64,000 bases of DNA, from contig NZ_VSLZ01000004.1 in NCBI RefSeq assembly GCF_010747475.1, positions 62,001-126,000 of the forward strand, written 5' to 3'. Source of the DNA: Halorussus sp. MSC15.2. GTDB lineage: Archaea; Halobacteriota; Halobacteria; Halobacteriales; Haladaptataceae. A program made the translations under genes and the position numbers. Below are positions 36,135 to 44,496 of this stretch, piece after piece. The notes under the pieces are model-generated. The model had not been told where the DNA came from, did not search any database, and saw only the letters and a list, made by a program, of their open reading frames with translations. Within the stretch, counting starts at the first letter, position 1, and the number at the start of each line of letters is the position of its first letter.

Positions 36135-36266
36135 ATGACCCTACTCATCGACATTCCGTGTCCGGACTGCGGCCGGCGACGCGGCGTGAGAAAACGCGGT
36201 CTCGGTCGGTACTACTGCTCGAACTGCGACCGCGGGTTCACCCAGTCGGAGGTTCTCCCCGAATGA
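36135..36266 (+). CDS. 43-residue zinc-ribbon protein
   Basis: A micro-gene: MTLLIDIPCPDCGRRRGVRK, then RGLGRYYCSNCDRGFTQSEV and LPE. The CPDC and CSNC knuckles are 19 residues apart and surrounded by Arg/Lys, suggesting nucleic-acid binding. It is divergent from the membrane protein gene and convergent with aglF. The start ATG 36135 and TGA stop at 36264 are clear. Confidence 0.6.
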   Translation: MTLLIDIPCPDCGRRRGVRKRGLGRYYCSNCDRGFTQSEVLPE

Positions 36267-36306
36267 TTCCGTTCGCCGAACACTGCGATGTACGGAGGAA
36301 GGGGAA

Positions 36307-37062
36307 TCAGTCGCTCTCTGCCGACGTTTCGGTCGGTTCGGCGTCCGCGCTTCGACCGTCGAGCAGACGCTCGGCCCTGTCGCGGTCTTCGGGGTATCCC
36401 ACGTCCACGCGCCATCCGTCCATCCGAATCGCGTCGATGGTCCGGCCGCTCCGAATCAGGAGGTCGATGGCCTCGCTGATTTCGTACTCGCCGCGGTTCG
36501 AAGGCTGGACGAGGTGGCAGGCGTGGAAGATGGCGGGCGTGAAGGTGTAGAACCCGGTCATCACGAGGTTCGACGGCGGGTCCTCGGGCTTCTCGACCAC
36601 GTCGGTGATTTCGCCGTAGTCGTTGGTGTCACAGACGCCGTAGCGGTCGGCCTCCTCGTAGGGAACCTCCTCGGTCAGGAAGGCGGCGTCGGCCCGGTCC
36701 TCCCGCTGGCGCTTGACCACGTCGCCCAGATTCGCGTCGAAGATGTTGTCGCCCAGCATCAGCATGAAGTCGTCCTCGATGTACTCCTCGACGGTCAACA
36801 GCGCGTGGGCGAGACCCTGCTGTTCGCGCTGGTGAGCGTACGTAATCGGAATCCCGTCGAACTCGTCGCCGTAGTAGTCGATGATGTCCTGTTTCCGGTA
36901 GCCGACCACGACGACGAACTCGTCGGCGTCCAGCGCCGACAGTTCCTCGAAGCAGTGGCTCAGAATCGGTCTCCCGTCTACCTCCACCATCCCCTTCGGC
37001 TTGTCCTCTGTCAACGGGCGTAAACGGCTCCCCTCTCCTGCAGCTAAGATGACGGCTTTCAT
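36307..37062 (-). CDS. aglF: Nucleotidyltransferase AglF-like (glucose-1-phosphate uridylyltransferase)
   Basis: A 251-residue nucleotidyltransferase. The N-terminal MKAVILAAGEGSRLRPLTED KPKGMVEVDGRPIL is the pyrophosphorylase signature, followed by HQREQQGLAHALLTVEEYI, LGDNIF with the catalytic Asp, and VVEKPEDPPSNLVMTGFY. It is very like AglF of Haloferax volcanii, which makes UDP-glucose from UTP and glucose-1-phosphate for N-glycan synthesis; a related dTDP-glucose role cannot be excluded. ATG 37062 is set by the signature. It lies well away from the glycan cluster of the last 15 kb but could supply its precursor. Confidence 0.85.
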   Translation of the reverse strand: MKAVILAAGEGSRLRPLTEDKPKGMVEVDGRPILSHCFEELSALDADEFVVVVGYRKQDIIDYYGDEFDGIPITYAHQREQQGLAHALLTVEEYIEDDFMLMLGDNIFDANLGDVVKRQREDRADAAFLTEEVPYEEADRYGVCDTNDYGEITDVVEKPEDPPSNLVMTGFYTFTPAIFHACHLVQPSNRGEYEISEAIDLLIRSGRTIDAIRMDGWRVDVGYPEDRDRAERLLDGRSADAEPTETSAESD

Positions 37063-37260
37063 TCCCATCCCCAGCGAGACGACCACCCGTTCTTTGAAAT
37101 ATCTCCTGTTCAATTGAATCGGTTCGGCGCTCGGAACTTACTCCGCTGGGACCGCTGTAGTGACCGGCGCAGGAACTGACTCGTCCGAACTGCCGCCGGA
37201 ATCGTCGCCGGAGGGCGTCTCGCCCGAAGGAATAACCCGACGCACTCCGAAGGGAACGCC

Positions 37261-37818
37261 ATGTGGCCTTGGGGGCATCTCGCGGTGGGGTATCTCCTGT
37301 ATACCGCTTTCGTCCACCTCTGGCACCGCCGAGCGCCCGACGGCCCGCCGACCGTCGCGCTCGCGTTCGGCACGCAGTTCCCGGACCTCGTGGACAAGCC
37401 GTTAGCGTGGACGCTCGACGTTCTCCCGACCGGGCGCTCGCTGACCCACTCGCTGCTCACCGCCGTCGTCCTCGTCATAGTCCTCGAACTCCTGCTCCGC
37501 AGGCGCGACCACGGTACCGTGGCCACGGCGTTCGCGGTCGGCTACGGTTCACACCTCTTCGGCGACGCGCTCTACCCCGTGCTGGACGGGACCTTCTCTT
37601 CGCTGCGCTTCCTCGTGTGGCCGCTCCTCCCGCCGATAGAGTACTCGACCGGACAGAGTTTCATCGCGCACCTCGACCAGTTGTCGCTCGATTCGCTCGT
37701 CGTGTTCGAAGTCGTGTTCGGCGTGTGTGTCTTCGCACTGTGGCTCTTGGACGGTGCCCCCGGTCTCCGAGTCCTCGCGGCGATTCCGCGATGGGTCGGA
37801 CGGAAGATTACGGTGTAA
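37261..37818 (+). CDS. YdjM-type membrane metal-dependent hydrolase
   Basis: A 185-residue membrane protein of the LexA-regulated YdjM/DUF457 group. The N-terminus MWPWGHLAVGYLLYTAF supplies the first His; LAFGTQFPDLVDKPL supplies an Asp pair; SLTHSLL and YGSHLFGDALYP supply further His and Asp residues. These lie around four or five helices and form the expected metal site. The substrate is unknown. It is divergent from aglF and ends just before the mucin-like protein gene, with which it may be transcribed. Confidence 0.8.
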   Translation: MWPWGHLAVGYLLYTAFVHLWHRRAPDGPPTVALAFGTQFPDLVDKPLAWTLDVLPTGRSLTHSLLTAVVLVIVLELLLRRRDHGTVATAFAVGYGSHLFGDALYPVLDGTFSSLRFLVWPLLPPIEYSTGQSFIAHLDQLSLDSLVVFEVVFGVCVFALWLLDGAPGLRVLAAIPRWVGRKITV

Positions 37819-37929
37819 TCCGGACCCGGCGGGCGGGCGACTCCTCTCTCAGGGGGCTGAGAACCCGTGTATCGTCCGCCAGCGGATTTATCCCAATCGT
37901 CGTATACTGTCCGGCGGGGGAGAAAATCG

Positions 37930-39735
37930 ATGAGCCGAAAGCACACATCTTTAGCGATAATGTTAGTGACAGCGATGATTTTCGGGGGAGTGGCCACCAC
38001 GCTCGGGGCCACAGGTCCCGACGCCGGTGACGTCCAGTCGCCACCGAGCGACGCGGTACGAGACGTTCAGACGCAGGCGAACACCACGATAACTTTCGAA
38101 AATCAGACCAGTAACGGGACGGTCGTCACCATCTCGCAGGTGACGCTCGAAGAAGGGGGATTCGTGGCGATACACAACCGGAGTCTCCTGAACGGGTCGG
38201 TCCTCGACAGCATTCTCGGGACCTCGCAGTACCTCGAAGCCGGGACTCACGAGAACGTGCAGGTGAGACTCGACGAACCGATAAACGAGTCCCAGCGCCT
38301 CCTCGCGGTGGCCTACCGGGACACCAACGCTAATCAGGAGTTCGACTTCGTGGAGACCCAAGGACAGGAGGACGGCGCGTACACGGTAGACAATCAGGTC
38401 GTCGTGGACGAGGCGTTCGTCACCGTCGAGGAGGCTGCTGAAACGACAACGACCACGACGGAGACGACGACCACGACGGAGACGACGACCGAGACCACTA
38501 CTGAAACGACAACCACGACTACCGAAACGCCGACGGAGACGACTACGACAACTGAGACGACAACCACGACCACAGAAACCACCACAACCGAAACGACGAC
38601 AACGACGACGGAGACGCCGACGGAAACGACGACGACCACGACAGAAACACCGACAGAGACGACCACGACCACGACGACGGAGACGCCGACGGAAACGACG
38701 ACAACGACAACGGAAACGCCGACTGATACCACGACAACTACGACAGAAACACCGACAGAGACGACCACGACCACGACCACGACGACGGAGACGCCAACCG
38801 AAACGACTACGACGACGACTGAGACGCCCACGGAAACCACTACAACGACCACGACTACGACCGAAACGCCGACAGAGACCACCACGACTACGACCGAGAC
38901 GACGACGGAGACTACCACGCCGGTCGAACAACCGGTCGAAGAACGGAAGATTACCTTCACAATCGAGAGGGTTCACATCGAGAACTTCTCGTTCGTCGTC
39001 GGAGACGCCGACGAGGTAGACCGGACGGTCGTCGTGGACAACATCTCGATAAGTGACCGAACGGTCCACCTCGACCTCACGAAACTCCTGAGCGGTGCGT
39101 CGCTCAAGGAGAGTCTCGGCGATGCCGCGGCCGACAAGACCGAGATTTCGAAGTCCGACCTCCAGAGCGTGAGGTTCGTCGTCCGCGACGTGACCATCGA
39201 GAACGTCACGTTCGTCGTCAACCTGCCGGAGGACGTGAAATCGCAACTGCCCGACGAAACGACGACTACGACGGAGACGACTACGACCACGACCGAAACG
39301 CCGACCGAGACCACGACGACGACCGAAACGGAAACCGAGACGCCGACAGAGACTGAGACGCCGACAGAAACGACCACCACCGAGACGACGACCACTGCCG
39401 AACCATCGCTCCAGGTCCCCGAACTCAGTGCACCCGACACGTTGGTCTTGAACGACGGCCAACTGGTCGTGAACGCGAGGGTCAGTAATCCCACCGACCA
39501 ATCCGTGACCGAGACGGTGGAACTCCGAATCGACGGGACGGTTATCGCGGAACAAACCGTGACGGCAGAACCCGGCGAGTCGCTGCAGGTACAGTTCAAG
39601 GTGGACAAAACCGACCTCGGTCTCGAACCGGGCGAGGCGTTCCTCGAAGTTCTCACCACGGACTTCGGCAAGTCCATCACCATCACGGTCGAGGACCGAC
39701 AGGCCGACTCGGAAACCACGACCGCCGAAGCGTAA
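37930..39735 (+). CDS. Secreted mucin-like protein with DUF7282-type domains and Thr/Glu/Pro repeats
   Basis: A 601-residue protein with a Sec signal (SRKHTSLAIMLVTAMIFGGV to about residue 27). Domains: a beta-sandwich (about 47-165, ending VDEAFVTVEEA) of the DUF7282 kind, a low-complexity stretch of Thr with 'ETPTETTTTT' units (about 168-332), a second beta domain (about 335-440; KITFTIERVHIENF), a short second Thr/Glu stretch, then a CARDB-like domain (LQVPELSAPDTLVLNDGQLV). It is Thr-rich and suited to O-glycosylation, so probably a surface or biofilm protein. No C-terminal PGF-CTERM or membrane helix is seen, so it may be released. ATG 37930 is chosen because of the signal peptide. Confidence 0.75.
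   Translation: MSRKHTSLAIMLVTAMIFGGVATTLGATGPDAGDVQSPPSDAVRDVQTQANTTITFENQTSNGTVVTISQVTLEEGGFVAIHNRSLLNGSVLDSILGTSQYLEAGTHENVQVRLDEPINESQRLLAVAYRDTNANQEFDFVETQGQEDGAYTVDNQVVVDEAFVTVEEAAETTTTTTETTTTTETTTETTTETTTTTTETPTETTTTTETTTTTTETTTTETTTTTTETPTETTTTTTETPTETTTTTTTETPTETTTTTTETPTDTTTTTTETPTETTTTTTTTTETPTETTTTTTETPTETTTTTTTTTETPTETTTTTTETTTETTTPVEQPVEERKITFTIERVHIENFSFVVGDADEVDRTVVVDNISISDRTVHLDLTKLLSGASLKESLGDAAADKTEISKSDLQSVRFVVRDVTIENVTFVVNLPEDVKSQLPDETTTTTETTTTTTETPTETTTTTETETETPTETETPTETTTTETTTTAEPSLQVPELSAPDTLVLNDGQLVVNARVSNPTDQSVTETVELRIDGTVIAEQTVTAEPGESLQVQFKVDKTDLGLEPGEAFLEVLTTDFGKSITITVEDRQADSETTTAEA
38434..38922 (+). repeat. Thr/Glu/Pro-coding low-complexity repeat
   Basis: A run of imperfect ACN/GAN codons that spells (TTTETPTETTTT)n in the mucin-like gene. 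The codons vary at third positions (acg, aca, acc, act), so the repeat is kept at the protein level more than at the DNA level. On the other strand it would read as Val/Ser-rich, which is not a gene. Confidence 0.8.
39256..39402 (+). repeat. Second Thr/Glu/Pro-coding repeat of the mucin-like gene
   Basis: A shorter block of the same kind ('TTTTETPTETTTTTETETETPTETETP' type, about 49 codons) between the second beta domain and the C-terminal CARDB-like domain. It acts as a linker or stalk. Confidence 0.75.
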
Positions 39736-39854
39736 CGCGACGCCGCTTTCTTTTCGACTGACTCGGCAGTTCGTCCGACTGCGTAGAAACGAGGGACGGG
39801 CGACAGAACTGAACGAGAAGTGACTGGTCCGACTCCCGACCCCGAGCAGGGAGG

Positions 39855-41312
39855 CTACAGATATCCTAAGTCCGCTAACTGCTCTCTCATGTCGTCGGTG
39901 AACTCCGCCTCGTCGGTCTCGGCCGCGGTCCAATCGACCCACTCGTCGGCGACGCCCGAGAGCGTCTCGACGACCTCCGGGTAGTCGTCGCTCACGTCCG
40001 TAGTCTCGTCGGGCAACGCGAAGAGGTGGGAGTCCGCGGCGCTTTCGAGATACTTGAACTCGCGCGTCCGAATCGCGCTGACCGGGTGTTCGTGGAGGAG
40101 TTCGGTGTCGAACGCGGAGTTTATCTCGAAGAACTCGTCTAAATCGGCGCGCCCGCGCTGGCTGAGACAGTACGCTCGCTCCTCGGTCCGGAGGTCGTAC
40201 CCGCGGAACTGCTCGTGGTCTACCCCCGCGATGCTTGCGACGGTCCGGGTCACGTCCACGTGCTGGACGAGTTCGTCGCCGTCGCAGTCGAGGTCCGCCC
40301 CGGCGACGACGAGCGGAACGTGTGTCAGCGCGTCGTGGAGGACGAGGTTGTGGCCGACGAGTCCGTACTCCCCGAAGAGTTCACCGTGGTCGGCCGTGAC
40401 GACGAAAATCGTGTTTCCGTCGTCGAGCGCCCGGACCTGATTCACGATTTCGCGAACGCAGTCGTCGGCGTAGGTGATTTCGGTGTCGTACAGCGTCTCG
40501 ATGGCGTCCCACTGGTCGTCGTCCAGCGGACTCCCGTTCGCGTTGAGTCGTCGTATCTCGTCGCTGCCCGCGTAGGTGTCCAGCGAGAGGTCTATCGCGT
40601 CCTCCATCGAGGTCGGGAGTTCGTCGCGGAACCTCTCCCGCGCCCGCCGCGGCGGGCAGTACGGGTGGTGCGGGTTCCCGACGTGCGCGTAGAGGAAGAA
40701 GGGGTCCTCGCCCTTCGTGACGTCCGAGACCCACTGCTTTGCGATGTCGGTGGTGAGGTACGCGAGGTTGTGGCGGTCCTTGTCGAGTGTCAGTCCCGGC
40801 CCGTGGGACCTGACGTTCAGCGCGTACTTCAGGAGTCCCCGGGTCTTCTCGTTGAGCGGACTCCCCTCGTGGGGCCCGAGGTTCAGGCCGTACTTCACCA
40901 AGTCCGCAACGCCGCCGTCGGCCAGATTCTTCGAGAGCCAGTAGAAGTCCTGAAACCCGCGGTCGAGTCCGTTCGCGGAACTCAAGTAGCCGTTCGGCGA
41001 GAGGCAGGCGGTCCGATACCCCTCGTTCGAGAGGAGTGCGGGCAGCGTCGTCAGGTTCGGCGGTAACTTCCGCATCCCGGTCCCCTCCTTTCCGACCCCG
41101 TGGTCCGAGAGGTACGTCCCCGTGAAAATCGACGCGCTGGAGGCGGGCGTCCACATCGAGTGCGCGAAGCAGTTCTCGAACGCGGTCGCGTCGGACTCGG
41201 CCGCCAACTGCGCGATTGCGGGCGTCGTGTTCCGCTCGTACCCACCCATCGGCGTGTGGTCGGCCCTGACACTCTCCAGCGTAAGCCACACGACGTTCGG
41301 AGCGTCGTTCAT
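39855..41312 (-). CDS. Sulfatase / alkaline-phosphatase-superfamily protein without the usual Cys
   Basis: A 485-residue cytosol- or membrane-side enzyme. VVWLTLESVRADH (8-20) gives the first metal Asp site; MWTPASSASIFTGTYLSDHG (53-72) is the nucleophile region; VVTADHGELFGEYG contributes Asp-His; VGHNLVLHDALTHVPLVV follows. In true sulfatases the nucleophile is formylglycine from Cys/Ser in C-x-P-x-R. Here that position is Trp54-Thr55-Pro56, so Thr55 is the likely nucleophile, as in phosphoglycerol or phosphoethanolamine transferases. It may add or remove sulfate or phosphate on surface glycans. There is no signal peptide. It ends ADLGYL, common in haloarchaeal sulfatases. Confidence 0.8.
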   Translation of the reverse strand: MNDAPNVVWLTLESVRADHTPMGGYERNTTPAIAQLAAESDATAFENCFAHSMWTPASSASIFTGTYLSDHGVGKEGTGMRKLPPNLTTLPALLSNEGYRTACLSPNGYLSSANGLDRGFQDFYWLSKNLADGGVADLVKYGLNLGPHEGSPLNEKTRGLLKYALNVRSHGPGLTLDKDRHNLAYLTTDIAKQWVSDVTKGEDPFFLYAHVGNPHHPYCPPRRARERFRDELPTSMEDAIDLSLDTYAGSDEIRRLNANGSPLDDDQWDAIETLYDTEITYADDCVREIVNQVRALDDGNTIFVVTADHGELFGEYGLVGHNLVLHDALTHVPLVVAGADLDCDGDELVQHVDVTRTVASIAGVDHEQFRGYDLRTEERAYCLSQRGRADLDEFFEINSAFDTELLHEHPVSAIRTREFKYLESAADSHLFALPDETTDVSDDYPEVVETLSGVADEWVDWTAAETDEAEFTDDMREQLADLGYL

Positions 41313-41477
41313 GCAACCAGCACTCGGTAGACCGATGGATAGCTGTTTCGGCTAGACGAGCGAAACCGCGGGCCACAGCGCGGATAGACCGTGTTCTCCC
41401 CGGGACGACCGACGAAACTCCGAGCCACGACTCGCGAGGCCAGCAAGCCTTTCGTCTCGCGCGTCCACCGGTTCGTC

Positions 41478-41867
41478 ATGGACCTCGGACCCGACGAACA
41501 AGGCCAACCCATCGAAGTCACCGTCACGGACGAACCGCCCGCGATGGAGCGCGTCCGAACCGTCGCGAGGTTACTCGACGAGGCCATCGAACTCCCGGTC
41601 GTCAACTACAAAATCGGACTCGATCCGATTCTGGGCATCCTGCCGGTGGGCGGCGACGCGGTGTCGGCGGCCATCTCGCTGTACATCGTCGCCGAGGGTG
41701 CCCAGATGGGGGCGTCGCGCGATACCCTGCTGAAGATGCTGTTCAACGTCGGCGTTGACGCGGTCATCGGTTCGGTTCCGGTCCTCGGGACCATCGTGGA
41801 CGCGGTCTGGAAGGCAAACGAGCGCAACGTCGCGCTGTTGGAAGAGGAGTTCAGCGACTCGGTGTAA
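41478..41867 (+). CDS. DUF4112 membrane protein
   Basis: A 129-residue protein. After a hydrophilic N-terminus (MDLGPDEQGQPIEVTVTDEP) the DUF4112 core begins at RVRTVARLLDEAIELPVVNY KIGLDPILGILPVGGDAVSA, followed by a membrane hairpin (LLKMLFNVGVDAVIGSVPVLGTI) and the conserved DAVWKANERNVALLE. Function unknown; the family may bind membranes and appears in bacteria and archaea. The ATG 41478 is preferred to an earlier one at 41391 that adds Arg/Ser-rich residues. Confidence 0.85.
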   Translation: MDLGPDEQGQPIEVTVTDEPPAMERVRTVARLLDEAIELPVVNYKIGLDPILGILPVGGDAVSAAISLYIVAEGAQMGASRDTLLKMLFNVGVDAVIGSVPVLGTIVDAVWKANERNVALLEEEFSDSV

Positions 41868-41969
41868 GCCGGAGTCGTCGAATCGACGGTCACTATTCTC
41901 GGCCGTCTCACGGATACCTCGATTCCCACTCGGCTATCGCACGGACTTCGAATTGTCGCCACTCCGCGA

Positions 41970-43706
41970 TTACACGGACTCCTCGACTCGTACCCAGCAG
42001 AACCCGTACCGACCCAACTCGAAGCGCCACTCGTCGGCGCTCCCGTCCTCCCCGCCATCGCTCTCGACGGCGACTCTATCGGCGACGCGCTCGAAGGCCG
42101 CGTCGCCGAACAGGCGGACGGGTTCGTCGTCCAGTTCCAGCGTCGCTTCGGCGCGCTCCTCGCCGAGATTGTGGACCGCGACCACCTGCCCGTGGTCGCT
42201 GGTCATGCGGTGGGCGAAGACCGCCGGGTCGTCGGCGTCGAGGACTTCGCAGTCGCCGTGACCGATTTCCGGACATTCCGAACGGAGGCGGTTGAGGCGC
42301 GAGAACCACTGGAACAGCGAGTCGGGGTCGCCGCGCTGGTCGGCGACGTTGACCGTCTCGTAGCCGTACTCGCCGCCGGAGACGACCGGCCGCACGAGTT
42401 GCTCGCGGTCGGCCGACGAGAACCCGCCGTTCTTCCCGCTGGACCACTGCATCGGGGTCCGGACCGCGTTTCGGCCGGGGAGACTCAGGTCGTCGCCCAT
42501 GCCGATTTCGTCGCCGTAGACCAGCAGCGGCGCGCCGGGGAGCGAGAACAGGAGGCTGTAGGCGAGTCGGATGCGGTCGGGGTCGCCGTCCAGCATCGGC
42601 GCGAGGCGTCGCCGGATGCCCCGGCCGTAGATGCGCATCTCCTCGTCTGGCGCGAACGCCTCGAACACTCGCTGCTGGTCCGCCTCGGGGAGGCGACCGA
42701 TGTTGAGTTCGTCGTAGTTCCGGAGGAAGTTGGCCCACTGGCCGCCCTCGGGCGGGACGGGCAGGATGTCAAGCACCTCTCGAATCGGTTCGGCCTCCCG
42801 CTCGGCCAGCGCCAACACGAGGTAGGCGTCGAGCAGGAAGTTGAGCATGACGTTTATCTCGTCGCCCTCGTCGTGTTCGACGTCGGACCCCGAGTCGGCG
42901 TCGGGCGAGCGTCGGCCGCGAGTGCTCCCGAAGTAGTCGCCGAGTCGGTCGGGCGCGTCGTCGGCCTCGGCGAACAGGATGGCGTCGTCGCCGCGCCGCT
43001 CCACGAAGTGGCGCATGTCTCGGAGGACGCCGTGCGGGTCGTCGAGTCGCGTGGATTCGAGACCGCCCTTGTTGTCTATCATCAGCGTGGCGGCGTCCAC
43101 CCGGAACCCCGAGACGCCGAGTTCGAGCCAGAACCCCATAATCTTGCGAATCTCCTCGCGGACGTCCGGGTTGGCGGTGTTGAGGTCGGGTTGGAAGTGG
43201 TAGAATCGGTGGTAGTAGAACGCCTCGGCCGCTTGGTCGTAACTCCAGACGGTGTCCTCTTCGCCGGGGAACACCGGGCCGCGGTGCGGGTCCGGGTCAT
43301 CGGGCGGGTCCTCCTGCCAGACGTAGTAGTCGCGGTACTTCGAGTCAGGGTCCTTCCGGGCCTTCTGGAACCACGGATGCTGGTCGGACGTGTGGTTGAC
43401 CACGAGGTCGACGATGACTCGAAGTCCCCTGCGGTCGGTCTCGCGGACGAACTCCACGAAGTCGCCGAGCGTCCCGTGGCGGTCGTCCACGCCGTAGTAG
43501 TCGGTCACGTCGTAGCCGTTGTCCCGGTTCGGCGACGGGTAGAACGGGAGGAGCCAGATACAGTCGATGCCGAGACTCTCGAGGTAGTCGAGTCGGTCGG
43601 CCATCCCCTCGAAGTCGCCGACGCCGTCGTCGTCGCCGTCCGCGAACGCCTCCACGTCGATGGCGTAGAACGTCGCGTTCTCGTACCAGTGGTCTTTCGT
43701 TCCCAT
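41970..43706 (-). CDS. GH13 enzyme, trehalose synthase-like
   Basis: A 578-residue alpha-amylase-family enzyme, close to GH13_16 (maltose alpha-D-glucosyltransferase, trehalose synthase). Catalytic residues: nucleophile Asp204 in GFRVDAA, acid/base Glu247 in LFAEADD, and the transition-state Asp332 in RNYDELN. His105 (VNHTSDQH) belongs to the first conserved region. The usual 'NHDEL' His is Tyr331 here, so one substrate-binding residue differs. The C-terminal beta-domain (about 490-578) is complete. It probably interconverts maltose and trehalose, giving compatible solute. It stands alone and is convergent with the DUF4112 gene. Confidence 0.82.
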   Translation of the reverse strand: MGTKDHWYENATFYAIDVEAFADGDDDGVGDFEGMADRLDYLESLGIDCIWLLPFYPSPNRDNGYDVTDYYGVDDRHGTLGDFVEFVRETDRRGLRVIVDLVVNHTSDQHPWFQKARKDPDSKYRDYYVWQEDPPDDPDPHRGPVFPGEEDTVWSYDQAAEAFYYHRFYHFQPDLNTANPDVREEIRKIMGFWLELGVSGFRVDAATLMIDNKGGLESTRLDDPHGVLRDMRHFVERRGDDAILFAEADDAPDRLGDYFGSTRGRRSPDADSGSDVEHDEGDEINVMLNFLLDAYLVLALAEREAEPIREVLDILPVPPEGGQWANFLRNYDELNIGRLPEADQQRVFEAFAPDEEMRIYGRGIRRRLAPMLDGDPDRIRLAYSLLFSLPGAPLLVYGDEIGMGDDLSLPGRNAVRTPMQWSSGKNGGFSSADREQLVRPVVSGGEYGYETVNVADQRGDPDSLFQWFSRLNRLRSECPEIGHGDCEVLDADDPAVFAHRMTSDHGQVVAVHNLGEERAEATLELDDEPVRLFGDAAFERVADRVAVESDGGEDGSADEWRFELGRYGFCWVRVEESV

Positions 43707-44061
43707 GTAGAACACACCCTCTCACCACGTCTGTCGGTTCCGAGTAGAAAAAGTCGTGTGGCGGTCGTGACGCGGCGACCGTGGGGAGGCACCGCAGAGT
43801 GGGTCGGCCGAACCCCGCAATGATGCGCCGTGAGCGCCGGAACGGGCGGTCGAAATCGGCGGTGACGCTCAGTCGCGCCGTCCTGTCGCGCTCCTAACGA
43901 GAGGTTTCCAGCGTGGGGGCCGAACTTTCCAGTGTGGGGGCCGAACTAACGTCCACGTACGAGTCGAAACGCCGGACCGGGTGACCGCAATCTACCCGTT
44001 ATATGGTGGGAGGATTCGCACGAACTCGGCCATTCAATAGCGTTCTTCGCCAATCGAGTCC
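43707..44061. other. Intergenic region, about 355 bases, with a tandem repeat
   Basis: No supportable gene is seen. The feature of note is a two-unit tandem repeat at 43905-43946. The rest probably holds promoters for the GH13 gene (minus) and the HalOD1 protein (plus). Confidence 0.5.
43905..43946. repeat. Two-copy 21-bp tandem repeat
   Basis: TTTCCAGCGTGGGGGCCGAAC is followed directly by TTTCCAGTGTGGGGGCCGAAC; only one base differs. The block lies in non-coding DNA 116 bases before the HalOD1 gene. It may be a pair of regulator sites or a chance duplication. Confidence 0.7.
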
Positions 44062-44379
44062 ATGAACGAGGACAACACCGTACAGATACTCGCCACGGAC
44101 CCCGAAGACGGGACCTACCGCGTGACCTACTCGTACCCGTCGGACCCGCCGAGCATCGCCGTTCCGCTCGCCATCGTGGAGATGACCGACTCCGACGTGA
44201 TGGACCTGCGACCGCTCTACGAGGCCACCGAGGTGGACCCCGACGCGCTCGACGACCTCTTCCGGCCGACCGCGAGCGGTGCCGTCCGCGAGTGTAACGT
44301 GACGTTTCGGTATCACGGCTACGAAGTCACCGTCAAGAGTTACGGCCGTATCGTCATCCGCGAGACGGTGTTCCAGTAA
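44062..44379 (+). CDS. Stand-alone HalOD1-domain protein (second copy)
   Basis: A 105-residue protein. The HalOD1 signature runs SIAVPLAIVEMTDSDVMDLR PLYEATEVDPDALDDLFRPT and ends in VTFRYHGYEVTVKSYGRIVI. It is related to, but distinct from, the HalOD1 protein at 34329. The 'LRPLYEATEVDPDALDDLF' helix is a typical form. No receiver domain is attached, so it may act as a separate output or an antagonist of larger regulators. Confidence 0.8.
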   Translation: MNEDNTVQILATDPEDGTYRVTYSYPSDPPSIAVPLAIVEMTDSDVMDLRPLYEATEVDPDALDDLFRPTASGAVRECNVTFRYHGYEVTVKSYGRIVIRETVFQ

Positions 44380-44496
44380 CCGGTCGAACCGACTCGGAAC
44401 GCCGCGAACCCTTGATTTAACACCCTCTCAGCGGTGAACGGCCTGAAACGCTAAGTGTGTCGGCGTCGTTTACACTCTCGTTCTGGTGGGGGACTG

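Noticed and set aside
38394-38960. Minus-strand Val/Ser-rich frame opposite the mucin-like repeat
   Set aside because: It is the complement of the Thr/Glu codon repeat and has no start context or domain of its own.
42171-43823. Long plus-strand open frame (550 codons) opposite the GH13 gene
   Set aside because: The minus strand carries a complete GH13 enzyme with all three catalytic acids; this frame is a mirror with Val/Arg/Glu-rich composition.
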